56,814 nt of DNA from an uncultured Pelagibacteraceae bacterium. Lineage in GTDB: Bacteria > Pseudomonadota > Alphaproteobacteria > Pelagibacterales > Pelagibacteraceae. A program made the position numbers and the translations under genes. The stretch covers positions 1 through 56,814 of the forward strand of contig CACEKE010000008.1 in NCBI GenBank assembly GCA_902560075.1. Direction: 5' to 3'. The notes beneath the pieces are model-generated. The model saw only the letters and a list, made by a program, of their open reading frames with translations. It did not search any database and was not told where the DNA came from. This document shows positions 48,173 through 56,448 of this stretch, in pieces (positions within the stretch are counted from its first letter, which is position 1; every line of letters begins with the position of its first letter).

Positions 48173-49654
48173 TTACTTTTTGCTAACTTTTTTTGGTAAT
48201 TTTTTTTTTTTTAATTCTGAAGCTGGTTTTTTCTTTGATACTTCTGATTTTTTAGTTTTAATTATTTTCTTATTTTTATCTTTAATTGTTTCAGCTTTAT
48301 CTTTGTTTTTAATTTCATCAGCATCTGGATTAGGAGAATACTTAGCTTGATCTTTCAGGCTCTTTTCATTTTCATCTTTTAGTATCTTTTCAGCCTCTTC
48401 TTTTGTTACCTCTATAACTGCTGATTTTCCATTTTTTTTTATTTCTTCGATAATTTTTTCTTCATAAATAGATCCCCTAAGGCTATTAAGTGCAGCTGGA
48501 TTTTTTTGATAATAATCTTGAACAATCTTTTCTTGACCAGGCATCATTCCCATCTGTTTTCTTAACTCATTATTAATTTCATCATTGCTTACTTGTACCT
48601 TTTTTTCTTCTCCAAATGCATTCAGTAGCAGACCAGTTTTAATTCTTTTCTCTGCTTCAGCTTTAAGAGATTTTTCTTTTTTACTAATGTCTTCTTTTCC
48701 CATTCCTTGGGATAATATTTTCATCTCTTCCTCAATTAGGTTACCTGGTATTTGATCTATTTTAAATTTTTCAATTTGTTCCAAAATTTTCTTCTTTGTA
48801 ATAATTTTTAAAGAATTTTTAAATTCATCATTAATTTGTTTTGTAATTAATTCTTTAAGATTATTTAAATCTTTTGCACCAAGATTTTTTGCAAATTCAT
48901 CGTCTATCTTAGTTTCTGTAGGCTCTTTTACATTTAATATTTTACAATTAAATATAGCATCTTTATTAATTAGTTCTTTGACATTAAAGTTTTCAGGAAG
49001 TTTTACATTAACTTTTTTATCTTCATTTTTTTTGGTACCAATTAATTGTTCATCAAAACCTTTTATGAATAAATCTTTGCCTAAAACTAGTTGTGTATTT
49101 TTTCCTGAGCTTCCTTTAAAGTCTTTCCCATCGACTGTTGCTTCGTAATCAAAATTTACTAGATCTCCTTTTTTGGCTTTATATTCATTAGTTACATCTT
49201 TAAAATTTTGTTGAGTTTTAGCGATTTGTTCAATTCTTTTGTCAGTCTCTTTTTTATCTATTTTTACTGAGTAATCTTCAAATTTTAAATTTTCAAAAGG
49301 TTTTATGTCAATTTTAGGAAGTTCTGTTACTGAAATCACATACTCAAGGTCCTTGCCTTCTCCAAAAGACTTTAAATCTATCTTTGGTTGTCCAGCTGGT
49401 TTAATTTTATTGTCCTCTAATGCTTTTGCAGATGTCTCTTTTAAAACCTTATCTATAACTTCCCCGTATACCGCTTTACCAAATTGTCTTTTAAGAATTT
49501 CTGTCGGTACTTTTCCTGGTCTAAATCCTTTTAAAACTACATCTTTTTTAATTTCTCGATATTTGCTATCAAGCTCTTCTGAAATAGTTTTTTTATCAAT
49601 TAAAATTTTGATATTTTTTTCTAAACCTTTTTTATTTTCAACAGTTACTTTCAT
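48173..49654 (-). CDS. tig: Trigger factor
   Basis: Trigger factor is the ribosome-bound chaperone at the exit tunnel. The ribosome-binding domain ends with the [17 protein letters not shown] signature, and the FKBP-type prolyl isomerase domain ([20 protein letters not shown]) and helical C-terminal domain follow. The start is taken at ATG 49654 ([11 protein letters not shown]), because longer versions would begin inside tRNA-Leu. The 493 residues exceed the 432 of E. coli by a lysine-rich tail of about 60 residues, which is not conserved in gamma-proteobacteria. The gene leads into clpP-clpX-lon. Confidence 0.95.
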   Translation of the reverse strand: MKVTVENKKGLEKNIKILIDKKTISEELDSKYREIKKDVVLKGFRPGKVPTEILKRQFGKAVYGEVIDKVLKETSAKALEDNKIKPAGQPKIDLKSFGEGKDLEYVISVTELPKIDIKPFENLKFEDYSVKIDKKETDKRIEQIAKTQQNFKDVTNEYKAKKGDLVNFDYEATVDGKDFKGSSGKNTQLVLGKDLFIKGFDEQLIGTKKNEDKKVNVKLPENFNVKELINKDAIFNCKILNVKEPTETKIDDEFAKNLGAKDLNNLKELITKQINDEFKNSLKIITKKKILEQIEKFKIDQIPGNLIEEEMKILSQGMGKEDISKKEKSLKAEAEKRIKTGLLLNAFGEEKKVQVSNDEINNELRKQMGMMPGQEKIVQDYYQKNPAALNSLRGSIYEEKIIEEIKKNGKSAVIEVTKEEAEKILKDENEKSLKDQAKYSPNPDADEIKNKDKAETIKDKNKKIIKTKKSEVSKKKPASELKKKKLPKKVSKK

Positions 49655-49660
49655 AATTAA

Positions 49661-49745
49661 TGGTAGGCGAGAAAGGACTCGAACCTTCACATGTTGCCAT
49701 ATTGGTTCCTAAGACCAACGCGTCTACCAATTCCGCCACTCGCCC
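49661..49745 (-). tRNA. tRNA-Leu (TAG)
   Basis: An 85-base class II tRNA lies on the minus strand, with a long variable arm. Acceptor GGGCGAG pairs with CTCGCCT (first pair G-U), anticodon stem TTGGT pairs with ACCAA around loop CTTAGGA holding TAG, and CCA is encoded. Its 3' end is six bases from the tig start, so it may share the tig transcript. Confidence 0.96.
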
Positions 49746-49793
49746 AATTTTTTAAGTTTTATATATTAAAGTATTAATTTGTCCAATGAGAAT

Positions 49794-49816
49794 AATTATT
49801 AATTATATTAATAATT
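49794..49816. repeat. Perfect 10-bp inverted repeat in divergent promoter region
   Basis: AATTATTAAT, three bases, then ATTAATAATT form a perfect palindrome between the leftward tRNA-Leu/tig unit and the rightward small membrane protein gene. It could be an operator, but pure A/T composition makes chance formation possible. A TTGTCC at 49780-49785 is a possible -35 for the rightward unit. Confidence 0.35.
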
Positions 49817-49857
49817 CTTATTATTATTTAAAAAAAATGTTAATTTAAAAGATAATT

Positions 49858-50037
49858 ATGAAAATCAGTAAAACAACTTTAGTAGTTATCATATATATAA
49901 TTGGAGTAATTTTAGGGGCATTTTTTTTAGATATTTGGGGTGCCGAAACAAGCATGAAAAAAGGATTTATTGCTCTAGGTTGGACGGCTTTATTCTTAGT
50001 TGGAATATTTTTTGTTGATCGAGACAAAGAGGAATAA
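49858..50037 (+). CDS. Small two-helix membrane protein, 59 residues, function unknown
   Basis: An ATG reading frame of 59 codons ending in TAA encodes MKISKTTLVVIIYIIGVILG and then FFLDIWGAETSMKKG, a second hydrophobic helix (FIALGWTALFLVGIFFVD) and a charged RDKEE tail. The two hydrophobic segments (about residues 7-25 and 37-54) with a Lys-rich start suggest an inner-membrane hairpin. It lies eight bases before the uracil-DNA glycosylase gene on the same strand and is probably co-transcribed with it. I do not recognise a family. The length is below common gene-calling cut-offs, but composition and spacing look coding. Confidence 0.7.
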   Translation: MKISKTTLVVIIYIIGVILGAFFLDIWGAETSMKKGFIALGWTALFLVGIFFVDRDKEE

Positions 50038-50045
50038 ATTTTTAG

Positions 50046-50723
50046 ATGAAGGCAGAAGTAATAGCTTTAAATAAAAAAATTATAAATTGTAATAAATGCT
50101 CTAGACTTATTGAATTTAGAAAAAAGATAGTTAAAAAAAAAAGAAAACAATTCATTGACCAAAAATATTGGGGAAAACCAATTACAGGGTTCGGAGATAT
50201 TAATGCTAAAATGTTATTTGTCGGCCTTGCACCAGCAGCACATGGAGCCACAAGAACAGGTAGAGTTTTTACAGGAGATAAATCATCAGAATTTTTATAT
50301 AAATGTATGTTTAAAGCAAATATTTCAAATATTCCCTCCTCCGAGCATATTAATGATGGTTTAAAACTCAATGAGGCATTTATTACTACTGCATTAAAAT
50401 GTGTGCCGCCTGAGGATAAGCCAAACAAAGATGAGCTACACAATTGTTTTAATTTTTTTGAACAAGAAATAAATTTATTAAAAAATTTGAAAGTTATTAT
50501 TGCTTTAGGCAAAATAGCTTTTGATGCATGTATAGATTTCTATAAAAATAATCATGAATTAAGAAACAAATTTAAATTTGTTCATGGTAAATCATATAAA
50601 CTTCCAAATAATATTCTATTAGTTGGTTGTTACCATCCTAGCCCAAGGAATGTAAATACCGGACGTATAAATGAAAAAAAAATGACCAATTTATTTAAAA
50701 GTATAAAGAAAAAAATTAATTAA
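50046..50723 (+). CDS. Uracil-DNA glycosylase, family 5 (UDGb)
   Basis: This enzyme removes uracil, and in family 5 also other deaminated bases, from DNA. Four cysteines, Cys15, Cys18, Cys119 and Cys134, are placed as Fe-S ligands. Motif A is GLAPAAHGATRTGRVFTGD (60-78), where the usual acidic or asparagine water-activating residue is replaced by Ala, the hallmark of family 5. Motif B is HPSPRNVNTGR (197-207). At 225 residues it is normal for UDGb. Its end overlaps the convergent ybgC by eight bases. No SOS box is seen upstream. Confidence 0.9.
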   Translation: MKAEVIALNKKIINCNKCSRLIEFRKKIVKKKRKQFIDQKYWGKPITGFGDINAKMLFVGLAPAAHGATRTGRVFTGDKSSEFLYKCMFKANISNIPSSEHINDGLKLNEAFITTALKCVPPEDKPNKDELHNCFNFFEQEINLLKNLKVIIALGKIAFDACIDFYKNNHELRNKFKFVHGKSYKLPNNILLVGCYHPSPRNVNTGRINEKKMTNLFKSIKKKIN

Positions 50724-51123
50724 TATATTCGTTTAATTTATTTTTTAATATTTCGGGAATTTTTGTTGGCTTGCCATCTGAATTTACTGATACTAGATGT
50801 ATATCTGCAGAAGCTATCAATTCTTTGTCTCTAATAATTTTTTGTTCCATAATAAAAGAAGTTTTTGTTATTTCTTTAATTGTAGATATGATACTAAGTT
50901 TATCTTCAAAAATAGCTGGTTTTTTATAATCAATGTTGCATGACTTTACTATAATTAAAACTCCAAACTCTTTTTTTAATTCAGTATTCGAAAAACCCAT
51001 CTCGTAAATAGCTTCAGACCGAGCTCTTTCTAAAAATTTTAAATAGTTTGCATAATAAACTACACCGCCGGCATCTGTATCCTCATAATAAATTTTTAGT
51101 TCATATTTAAAAGAATTAGTCAT
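50716..51123 (-). CDS. ybgC: Acyl-CoA thioesterase, YbgC family
   Basis: This is a 135-residue hot-dog-fold thioesterase of the 4-hydroxybenzoyl-CoA/YbgC group. The catalytic motif is YYEDTDAGGVVYYANYLKFLERAR, seen as EDTDAGGVVYYANYLKFLER with its aspartate. YbgC normally heads the tol-pal operon and may act on short-chain acyl-CoA or in phospholipid turnover. Here no tol gene adjoins it, so the exact role is open. It is divergent from the 46-residue protein gene and convergent with the glycosylase gene. Confidence 0.88.
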   Translation of the reverse strand: MTNSFKYELKIYYEDTDAGGVVYYANYLKFLERARSEAIYEMGFSNTELKKEFGVLIIVKSCNIDYKKPAIFEDKLSIISTIKEITKTSFIMEQKIIRDKELIASADIHLVSVNSDGKPTKIPEILKNKLNEYIN

Positions 51124-51169
51124 TAATTAACCATATCAAATTTCGTTTTTTTTTAATACAACATATAAT

Positions 51170-51310
51170 ATGAAAGTTTATATTATTTGGTTAATTGGAG
51201 TAGTATTATGGAATTTTGGCTACCCAACTGCAGCTCCAATACTTGATGTCATTGCAGCAATCATTTTATCTTTTATGAGTATGGGGTTAAAAAAATATTT
51301 AAAATTTTGA
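51170..51310 (+). CDS. Small single-helix membrane protein, 46 residues, function unknown
   Basis: An ATG frame of 46 codons, ending in TGA, encodes MKVYIIWLIGVVLWNFGYPT, then AAPILDVIAAIILSFMSMG and a KKYLKF tail. It is hydrophobic with one or two helices and a positively charged C-terminus, suggesting an inner-membrane protein. It fills the space between ybgC and the DUF3047 gene exactly, touching the stop of the latter. I recognise no family. The coding call rests on amino-acid composition and the snug fit; a non-coding spacer remains possible. Confidence 0.6.
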   Translation: MKVYIIWLIGVVLWNFGYPTAAPILDVIAAIILSFMSMGLKKYLKF

Positions 51311-51955
51311 CTATTCAGATGAAAAGTAAATATTTTGATAATATGCTATAGATTTTACTTTTGAATTATCAGTATCAGTCATAATAGCAACTCCATTTAG
51401 TTCATTTACATCTAAATCGTGGAGTTTTTTAAAATCCTCTTTAACATTAGTTTTTACAGTGACCCATTCATTATTATTAGTTTTTGTAGTAGCAAGAACA
51501 TAATCAATGGATTTTTTAGTAAAAGGACTTCGCCAGTACTGACCTATTTCTTCATTGCTAGAAAAAACGTAGTTTATAGCTCTGTTAGATAAAGCTGTTG
51601 ATCCAGTTTTTTTTATAACAAATACTCTAGCGGCGTAATCATGACCCTTTTTACTTTTTTCATCTATTCCAGATAAATCTTTTTCTACTTTCCAAGTAAT
51701 ATTTAAAAAAGGAGTTTTATTTAAATTTATTAAAATTTCTTTTCCTAATCCTGAAGCTTGGCCTTCAGCTTCAGCCTTTAAAAAATTACCATTTTCGTTA
51801 GATCCTAAGGTGTACTTTGTATTTTTTTTAATTTTCCTTACTGTTAAATTATCAAATTCCTCTTTAGTGAAATTAAAAGCTTGAATCTCTTCAGCGAACG
51901 ATCCGAAATTAAATAATGTTATTAACAATACCACTAGTGAAAAAGTCTTAATCAT
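51311..51955 (-). CDS. Secreted DUF3047 domain protein
   Basis: A signal peptide (residues 1-21, ending SFA) precedes a single DUF3047 domain. Recognisable blocks are ITWKVEKDL, GHDYAARVFVIKK, NRAINYVFSS and the C-terminal GVAIMTDTDNSKVKSIAYYQ. The domain is presumed beta-sandwich and periplasmic; its biochemical function is not known to me. Length is 214 residues. It lies one base after the alcohol dehydrogenase gene and is the last gene of the TRAP/NCS1 cassette, so it might help handle the imported substrate, but this is only context. Confidence 0.82.
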   Translation of the reverse strand: MIKTFSLVVLLITLFNFGSFAEEIQAFNFTKEEFDNLTVRKIKKNTKYTLGSNENGNFLKAEAEGQASGLGKEILINLNKTPFLNITWKVEKDLSGIDEKSKKGHDYAARVFVIKKTGSTALSNRAINYVFSSNEEIGQYWRSPFTKKSIDYVLATTKTNNNEWVTVKTNVKEDFKKLHDLDVNELNGVAIMTDTDNSKVKSIAYYQNIYFSSE

Positions 51956-51956
51956 A

Positions 51957-52961
51957 CTAGGGTATTAAAATAATCTTAGGAGCAGCACAAGTGCCATTAT
52001 GTATCTGCTTAAATGCTTCAGCTCCATTTTTGAGTTCCCTATATTCAATCCAATTTAAATCTCCAATAAGGCCATCACTTAAAAAATTAATTGAGTTTTG
52101 AAAATCTCTAGTTGTATAACAATATGTCCCAATAAAAGATATTTCTTGCAACGTTATTTTTCTAGAGTTGAACGTACCATCAGAATTTGTTAATCCAGCA
52201 TGAATTATAACGCTTCCTGGTTTAGCAAATTCAGTTGCTATTTGACGAGTTTTTTCATTACCTACTGCATCTATGATTAAATCAAATGAATTAATTTTCA
52301 AATCTTTAGAATTTGGTGAAATGACTTTTGATTTAAGATTGCCTTCACACACTTTTAATCTTTTTTCATTTATTTCTATAAGAGTTACATTATTACTTTG
52401 TTTTATATTTTCTAAAATTAAAGCACTTAAAATTCCAATTGCACCTCCACCGATAATTAAAATATTTGCATCTTTAATTGATACTCTTAAATTTTTTTCT
52501 CCCAGTTCTACCGCATGAAGAGATACAGCTGTAGGCTCAGATATGGCAGCTTTTTTTATATCTAATTTGATTGGTAAGTTATTAATATTCGTATCTGGAA
52601 CTGCTACGAACTCAGCTAAACCACCCTCTTTAACAAATGGTTTATTCATGCCAATTAATGCTCTTTGTTCACACAAATGTTCATTTTTAGAATTACAAAA
52701 TTGACAATCTCCACAACTAATTAATGGATTTATTATAACTTTTTGACCAATATTTTTTCCAACTTCAACTATTCCACTAATTTCATGACCTAATATTAAA
52801 GGTGGAACTCTTCTTTCATCTTTTCCGTGATAGGCATGCATGTCAGACCCACAAATACCTGATGCATTAACTTTAATTAAACTTTCACCTGGCTTTATGA
52901 TCGGATACTCGTAGTCTTTATAAACTACTGTTTCTATATCGGTATATACCAATGCTTTCAT
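51957..52961 (-). CDS. Zinc-dependent medium-chain alcohol dehydrogenase
   Basis: This is an MDR-family dehydrogenase of the threonine/sorbitol/galactitol-phosphate dehydrogenase group. Catalytic zinc ligands are Cys37 in GICGSDMHAYHG and the pair His59-Glu60 in LGHEISG. Four structural zinc cysteines lie in CGDCQFCNSKNEHLC (83, 86, 89, 97). The NAD-binding loop is ILIIGGGAIGIL. The 334-residue length is normal. It shares one base with the NCS1 permease gene, so it probably oxidises an imported alcohol or sugar alcohol, or a product of it. The substrate cannot be read from sequence. Confidence 0.9.
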   Translation of the reverse strand: MKALVYTDIETVVYKDYEYPIIKPGESLIKVNASGICGSDMHAYHGKDERRVPPLILGHEISGIVEVGKNIGQKVIINPLISCGDCQFCNSKNEHLCEQRALIGMNKPFVKEGGLAEFVAVPDTNINNLPIKLDIKKAAISEPTAVSLHAVELGEKNLRVSIKDANILIIGGGAIGILSALILENIKQSNNVTLIEINEKRLKVCEGNLKSKVISPNSKDLKINSFDLIIDAVGNEKTRQIATEFAKPGSVIIHAGLTNSDGTFNSRKITLQEISFIGTYCYTTRDFQNSINFLSDGLIGDLNWIEYRELKNGAEAFKQIHNGTCAAPKIILIP

Positions 52962-54412
52962 TATTTACTTGCAAGAAGATAATAAATAATAAATGCAACA
53001 ATTGCACCAATTATCCAAGCAAAAGACTGTATAAAATTTAAACTAACATTCCATATTGCAGACGATGCAAAAATAAAACCTATAAAAATTGAGTACAAAC
53101 TTTTTAAATGCCAACCTTTGCTATAGAAGTATGTTCCATTTGACTCTAATGAATAAATATCCTTATTCTCTATTTTTGAACCTTTAATTATAAAATAATC
53201 AGCGATCATTACACCAAATATTGGACCAAAAAAGGATCCCAATGTATCTAAAATTGATAAAATTCCAATTTGACTTAATATGGGTAACCAAAATAAACCT
53301 ACAAAAAAAGAGATTAAAATAATAATCAAACCAGACTTATTTAAATTAAGTTTATTTGGTAAAAAATTTATTAAGATATTTTGAGAAGGAATATAATTTG
53401 CAATCAAATTTGTTGAACAAGAAGCAACAATTATAAAAATTATAACAACAGTAGATAAAAATGTATTATTTAATTTTCCTATAATATCGTTAGGGTTAGT
53501 TAATAATCTATCAACTTCAATCTCATTTTTTGAGAGAATTATATCCGCGCCTAAAATAATCAAAATTGCGAATAGAGAAAATAATATAAAATTTAGTATT
53601 AAACTTAAATTACCTTTTATTAATTGATCATTGCTTTTTACATATCTGGAAAAATCTCCAAAATTTAAAATTATTATAGAGTAAAATGCAAATAAAGTAC
53701 CTGTCACAGTTATCAACGGAGCAATATTACTTTTCGAAAAGAAATTTTTATAATTCAAACTTAATTCAACAGATTTTATAACATCTTGAAAGTGCTCAGT
53801 GATGAGCATTAAAAAAATTACTAAACCAAAATAAACAAAATAGCTTGAGAACCTTATTATCGATCTTACAAAATGTTGTCCTTTGCTAAATAAAATATAT
53901 TGAATATATAAAGTAAAAATAAATGAGATAATATCAATTAAATTCATTCCCATAAAAAATGTGAGAAGTATCTCGTTTTCCATAAATTCTCTATTTACTG
54001 AAAAAATAAGAATTCTTAATAAATACCCAATTGCTTTTGAAATAAAAAATGTTTGAACACCAAACATAAAAATACCGACAATGCCTCTTATTAAAGCTAC
54101 ATATTTTGCACCAACCACACCAGTCGATGTTCTTAAAATTACTGGGAATGGAAGACCATGTTTCTGGGATGGCTTGCCGATATAAGTCGAGAATATAACA
54201 GCTAATATAGATGCAAATATACCTCCATAAAAAACAACAAAGAAATTTAAATCATATGCTAAATAAAGTGATGCTATAAGTGAGAAACCAATTACGCTTT
54301 GAATACTTACAGCCCAAAAACAAAATAAATCTTTCCAATTCCAATTTTTATCATTTGGATTAACAGATACAATTTCCCAATTAATTAAGTTTCTAGATTT
54401 ATCTTGAATCAC
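52961..54412 (-). CDS. NCS1 family nucleobase/hydantoin:cation symporter
   Basis: This 483-residue inner-membrane protein has about 12 hydrophobic segments. The NCS1 signature is clear: QKHGLPFPVILRTSTGVVGA, then IRGIVGIFMFGVQTFF. A late GFLFGVMIADYF-like block appears as FFGPIFGVMIADYFIIKG, the family C-terminal motif. Known members carry uracil, allantoin, hydantoins, cytosine or thiamine with sodium or protons. It is 25 bases from dctM and overlaps the dehydrogenase, so it belongs to the same cassette. The substrate is uncertain. Confidence 0.88.
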   Translation of the reverse strand: MIQDKSRNLINWEIVSVNPNDKNWNWKDLFCFWAVSIQSVIGFSLIASLYLAYDLNFFVVFYGGIFASILAVIFSTYIGKPSQKHGLPFPVILRTSTGVVGAKYVALIRGIVGIFMFGVQTFFISKAIGYLLRILIFSVNREFMENEILLTFFMGMNLIDIISFIFTLYIQYILFSKGQHFVRSIIRFSSYFVYFGLVIFLMLITEHFQDVIKSVELSLNYKNFFSKSNIAPLITVTGTLFAFYSIIILNFGDFSRYVKSNDQLIKGNLSLILNFILFSLFAILIILGADIILSKNEIEVDRLLTNPNDIIGKLNNTFLSTVVIIFIIVASCSTNLIANYIPSQNILINFLPNKLNLNKSGLIIILISFFVGLFWLPILSQIGILSILDTLGSFFGPIFGVMIADYFIIKGSKIENKDIYSLESNGTYFYSKGWHLKSLYSIFIGFIFASSAIWNVSLNFIQSFAWIIGAIVAFIIYYLLASK

Positions 54413-54437
54413 TTAGGTTATATTAAACAAATATTAA

Positions 54438-55772
54438 TTACTGTCCATATAAGAGAGTTGGTAACCAAAGCGCAATTTTAGGAAATATTATTATTAGAAT
54501 TAATCCAAAAATTTGAAGAACCATAAATTGCATCATACCAATATAAATATCTTTAAGATCCCATTCGGGCACAACACCTTTTAAAAAATATGCTGACAAT
54601 GCTACGGGAGGTGACAGCCAGGCGGTTTGTAAATTTACTGCAACAAGTATTGCAAACCAAGTTAAGTTAAAACCAAGTGCCTCAACAAGCGGAAGGATTA
54701 TAGGGATTATAATCATCACAATTGGTACCCATTCTAGCGGCCAACCTAAAAGGAATATCATCACCATTATCATTGCAAGTATTAAATATTTGTTCATTTC
54801 TAAACTTAATAAAAATTCGGTTAATAATGTAGGTGTCCCTAATCGTGCAAATACAGCTCCAAAAAAATTAGAGGCAGCAACTAAAACCATTATTAATGCT
54901 GTAATTTCTAAAGTTTTAACTAATGCTTCTTGTAACTTAGGTAGTGTTAGTTTTTTATAAGCTAAAGATAAAAGTAATGCTCCCATAGCACCACATCCAG
55001 CAGCCTCTGTTGGTGTTGCAAAGCCAAATAAAATACTTCCTAATGCGGCGAAAACTAATGCAGCTGGAGGAACAAGTCCTAGAAAAAATTCAATCCAAAC
55101 CTCTTTCATGCTTGATGGTCTCATGTCTTCAGGAAGAACAGGACCTAATTTAGGATTTAGCATACATCTTATTGTGGTGTATGCAGCATATAAAGATGCG
55201 AGCAATATTCCTGGAATAATTGCGGCTGCAAATAAATCAATCACAGGAATTTCCATTATTGGACCCATTACTACAAGCATAATACTTGGTGGTATTAAAA
55301 TCCCTAAAGTTCCTCCTGCTGTAATAGTTCCCGCAGCTAGTCTTACATCATAGCTAGACTTGTTCATTGATTTTGCTGCCATAATTCCAAGAATTGTTAC
55401 TGACGCTCCAACTATTCCTGTAGCTGCAGCAAATATTACAGAAACAAATAGTACCGCATAATATAAAGAGCCTCTAACTCTAGAGAGCATCAATTGAAAA
55501 GCTGAGAACAATCTTTCCATTAAACCAGCTTGCTCCATCATGATCCCCATAAACACAAAGAGCGGTACGGCGGCTAGAGTTTGTTCCGTCATAACCATAG
55601 AAAACTGCAAGGTCATTAAATAAAAAACTAATTTTCCAAAACCTAAATAACCAAAAACAAAACCAAGAAATATTAAAGTAAATGATATTGGGAAACCTAC
55701 AAATATCGCAAATAACATTACACCAACTAAAATAAAACCTAATATTGCTGGATCAATTAATTCTGCTATCAT
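54438..55772 (-). CDS. dctM: TRAP transporter large permease, DctM
   Basis: DctM is the 12-helix membrane subunit that uses a sodium gradient for substrate import. Family blocks include LAAVPLFVFMGIMMEQAGL, TGIVGASVTILGIMAAKSM, GILIPPSIMLVVMGPIM and GWPLEWVPIVMIIIPIILP. It is of the FcbT3/mannitol-chloroaromatic subgroup. The ATG at 55772 is chosen because it overlaps the dctQ stop as ATGA; a GTG at 55790 would add only six residues. It encodes 444 residues. Confidence 0.93.
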   Translation of the reverse strand: MIAELIDPAILGFILVGVMLFAIFVGFPISFTLIFLGFVFGYLGFGKLVFYLMTLQFSMVMTEQTLAAVPLFVFMGIMMEQAGLMERLFSAFQLMLSRVRGSLYYAVLFVSVIFAAATGIVGASVTILGIMAAKSMNKSSYDVRLAAGTITAGGTLGILIPPSIMLVVMGPIMEIPVIDLFAAAIIPGILLASLYAAYTTIRCMLNPKLGPVLPEDMRPSSMKEVWIEFFLGLVPPAALVFAALGSILFGFATPTEAAGCGAMGALLLSLAYKKLTLPKLQEALVKTLEITALIMVLVAASNFFGAVFARLGTPTLLTEFLLSLEMNKYLILAMIMVMIFLLGWPLEWVPIVMIIIPIILPLVEALGFNLTWFAILVAVNLQTAWLSPPVALSAYFLKGVVPEWDLKDIYIGMMQFMVLQIFGLILIIIFPKIALWLPTLLYGQ

Positions 55773-56383
55773 TTTTTCTGACCTGGCCACTCACCTTTTT
55801 TGGCTGCCCAATAACTTTTTAAGACTTCTGAAATTCCCTGAATAAGTAAAAATATTATTCCTAATAATAAGCAAGTTTTGATCGGCCACATGTATGGCAT
55901 CCATGTAGTATCCATTCCCCTCTCGCCCCTTCTTATAGACTCTTCAACAAAGCCTACTGTCATGTATAAGAAAACAACTAATCCAGGAAAATAAAATAAT
56001 ATATATAACCAAAAATCTATTAAACCTTGTGTTTTGGTTTTAAAATTTCTGTATAAAAAATCTGCTCTTATATGAACACCTTTTGACAAAGCATATCCTG
56101 CACCCAACATAAATAATGCTCCATATAAAAATCTACTTATGTCGTAAGCCCATATTGTTGGTGCTAAAAATAATTTTCTTGCTAGAACTTCATATGTCAT
56201 TGCAAATATTAATGGCATTAATATCCAACAAACAATGCTTCCAACTATTTTACTGAATTTGTCAATTTTAATTATGGTGTTTGCCATCCATGATGGCATA
56301 TCATTTGGCATTTTATCAGAGCCACCACGCCTTTCGGCAATCATTTCGTCTGAAATATCTAATTTTGATGGTTTCTCTGACAT
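55769..56383 (-). CDS. dctQ: TRAP transporter small permease, DctQ
   Basis: DctQ is the four-helix partner of DctM. Hydrophobic segments lie at about residues 45-65, 80-100, 125-145 and 170-190. The DctQ-type block is YDISRFLYGALFMLGAGYAL and GVHIRADFLYR. A polar N-terminal stretch of about 35 residues is longer than in many DctQ proteins. The protein has 204 residues. A strong hairpin upstream separates it from dctP and probably lowers its expression relative to the binding protein. Confidence 0.92.
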   Translation of the reverse strand: MSEKPSKLDISDEMIAERRGGSDKMPNDMPSWMANTIIKIDKFSKIVGSIVCWILMPLIFAMTYEVLARKLFLAPTIWAYDISRFLYGALFMLGAGYALSKGVHIRADFLYRNFKTKTQGLIDFWLYILFYFPGLVVFLYMTVGFVEESIRRGERGMDTTWMPYMWPIKTCLLLGIIFLLIQGISEVLKSYWAAKKGEWPGQKK

Positions 56384-56399
56384 AAATATTTATTAAAAC

Positions 56400-56426
56400 T
56401 AGAGCGGACTGTAAAAGTCCGCTCTA
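56400..56426 (-). terminator. Strong intercistronic hairpin between dctP and dctQ
   Basis: The transcript folds an 11-bp perfect stem, TAGAGCGGACT pairing with AGTCCGCTCTA, around a five-base loop. The stem is GC-rich against a very AT-rich background, and is followed by AGTTTTAAT rather than a clean U-tract. It may be a leaky terminator or a 3' mRNA stabiliser, giving high dctP and low dctQM levels. Confidence 0.75.
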
Positions 56427-56448
56427 ATTAAATCAAGATAATTACTGA

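Noticed and set aside
49655..49690. Longer trigger factor start
   Set aside because: The upstream ATG lies inside tRNA-Leu; [11 protein letters not shown] at 49654 matches the family N-terminus.
50042..50512. 156-codon minus-strand frame
   Set aside because: It lies entirely antisense to the uracil-DNA glycosylase, whose motifs are clear.
55773..55790. GTG start for dctM
   Set aside because: The ATG overlapping the dctQ stop as ATGA is the better coupled start.
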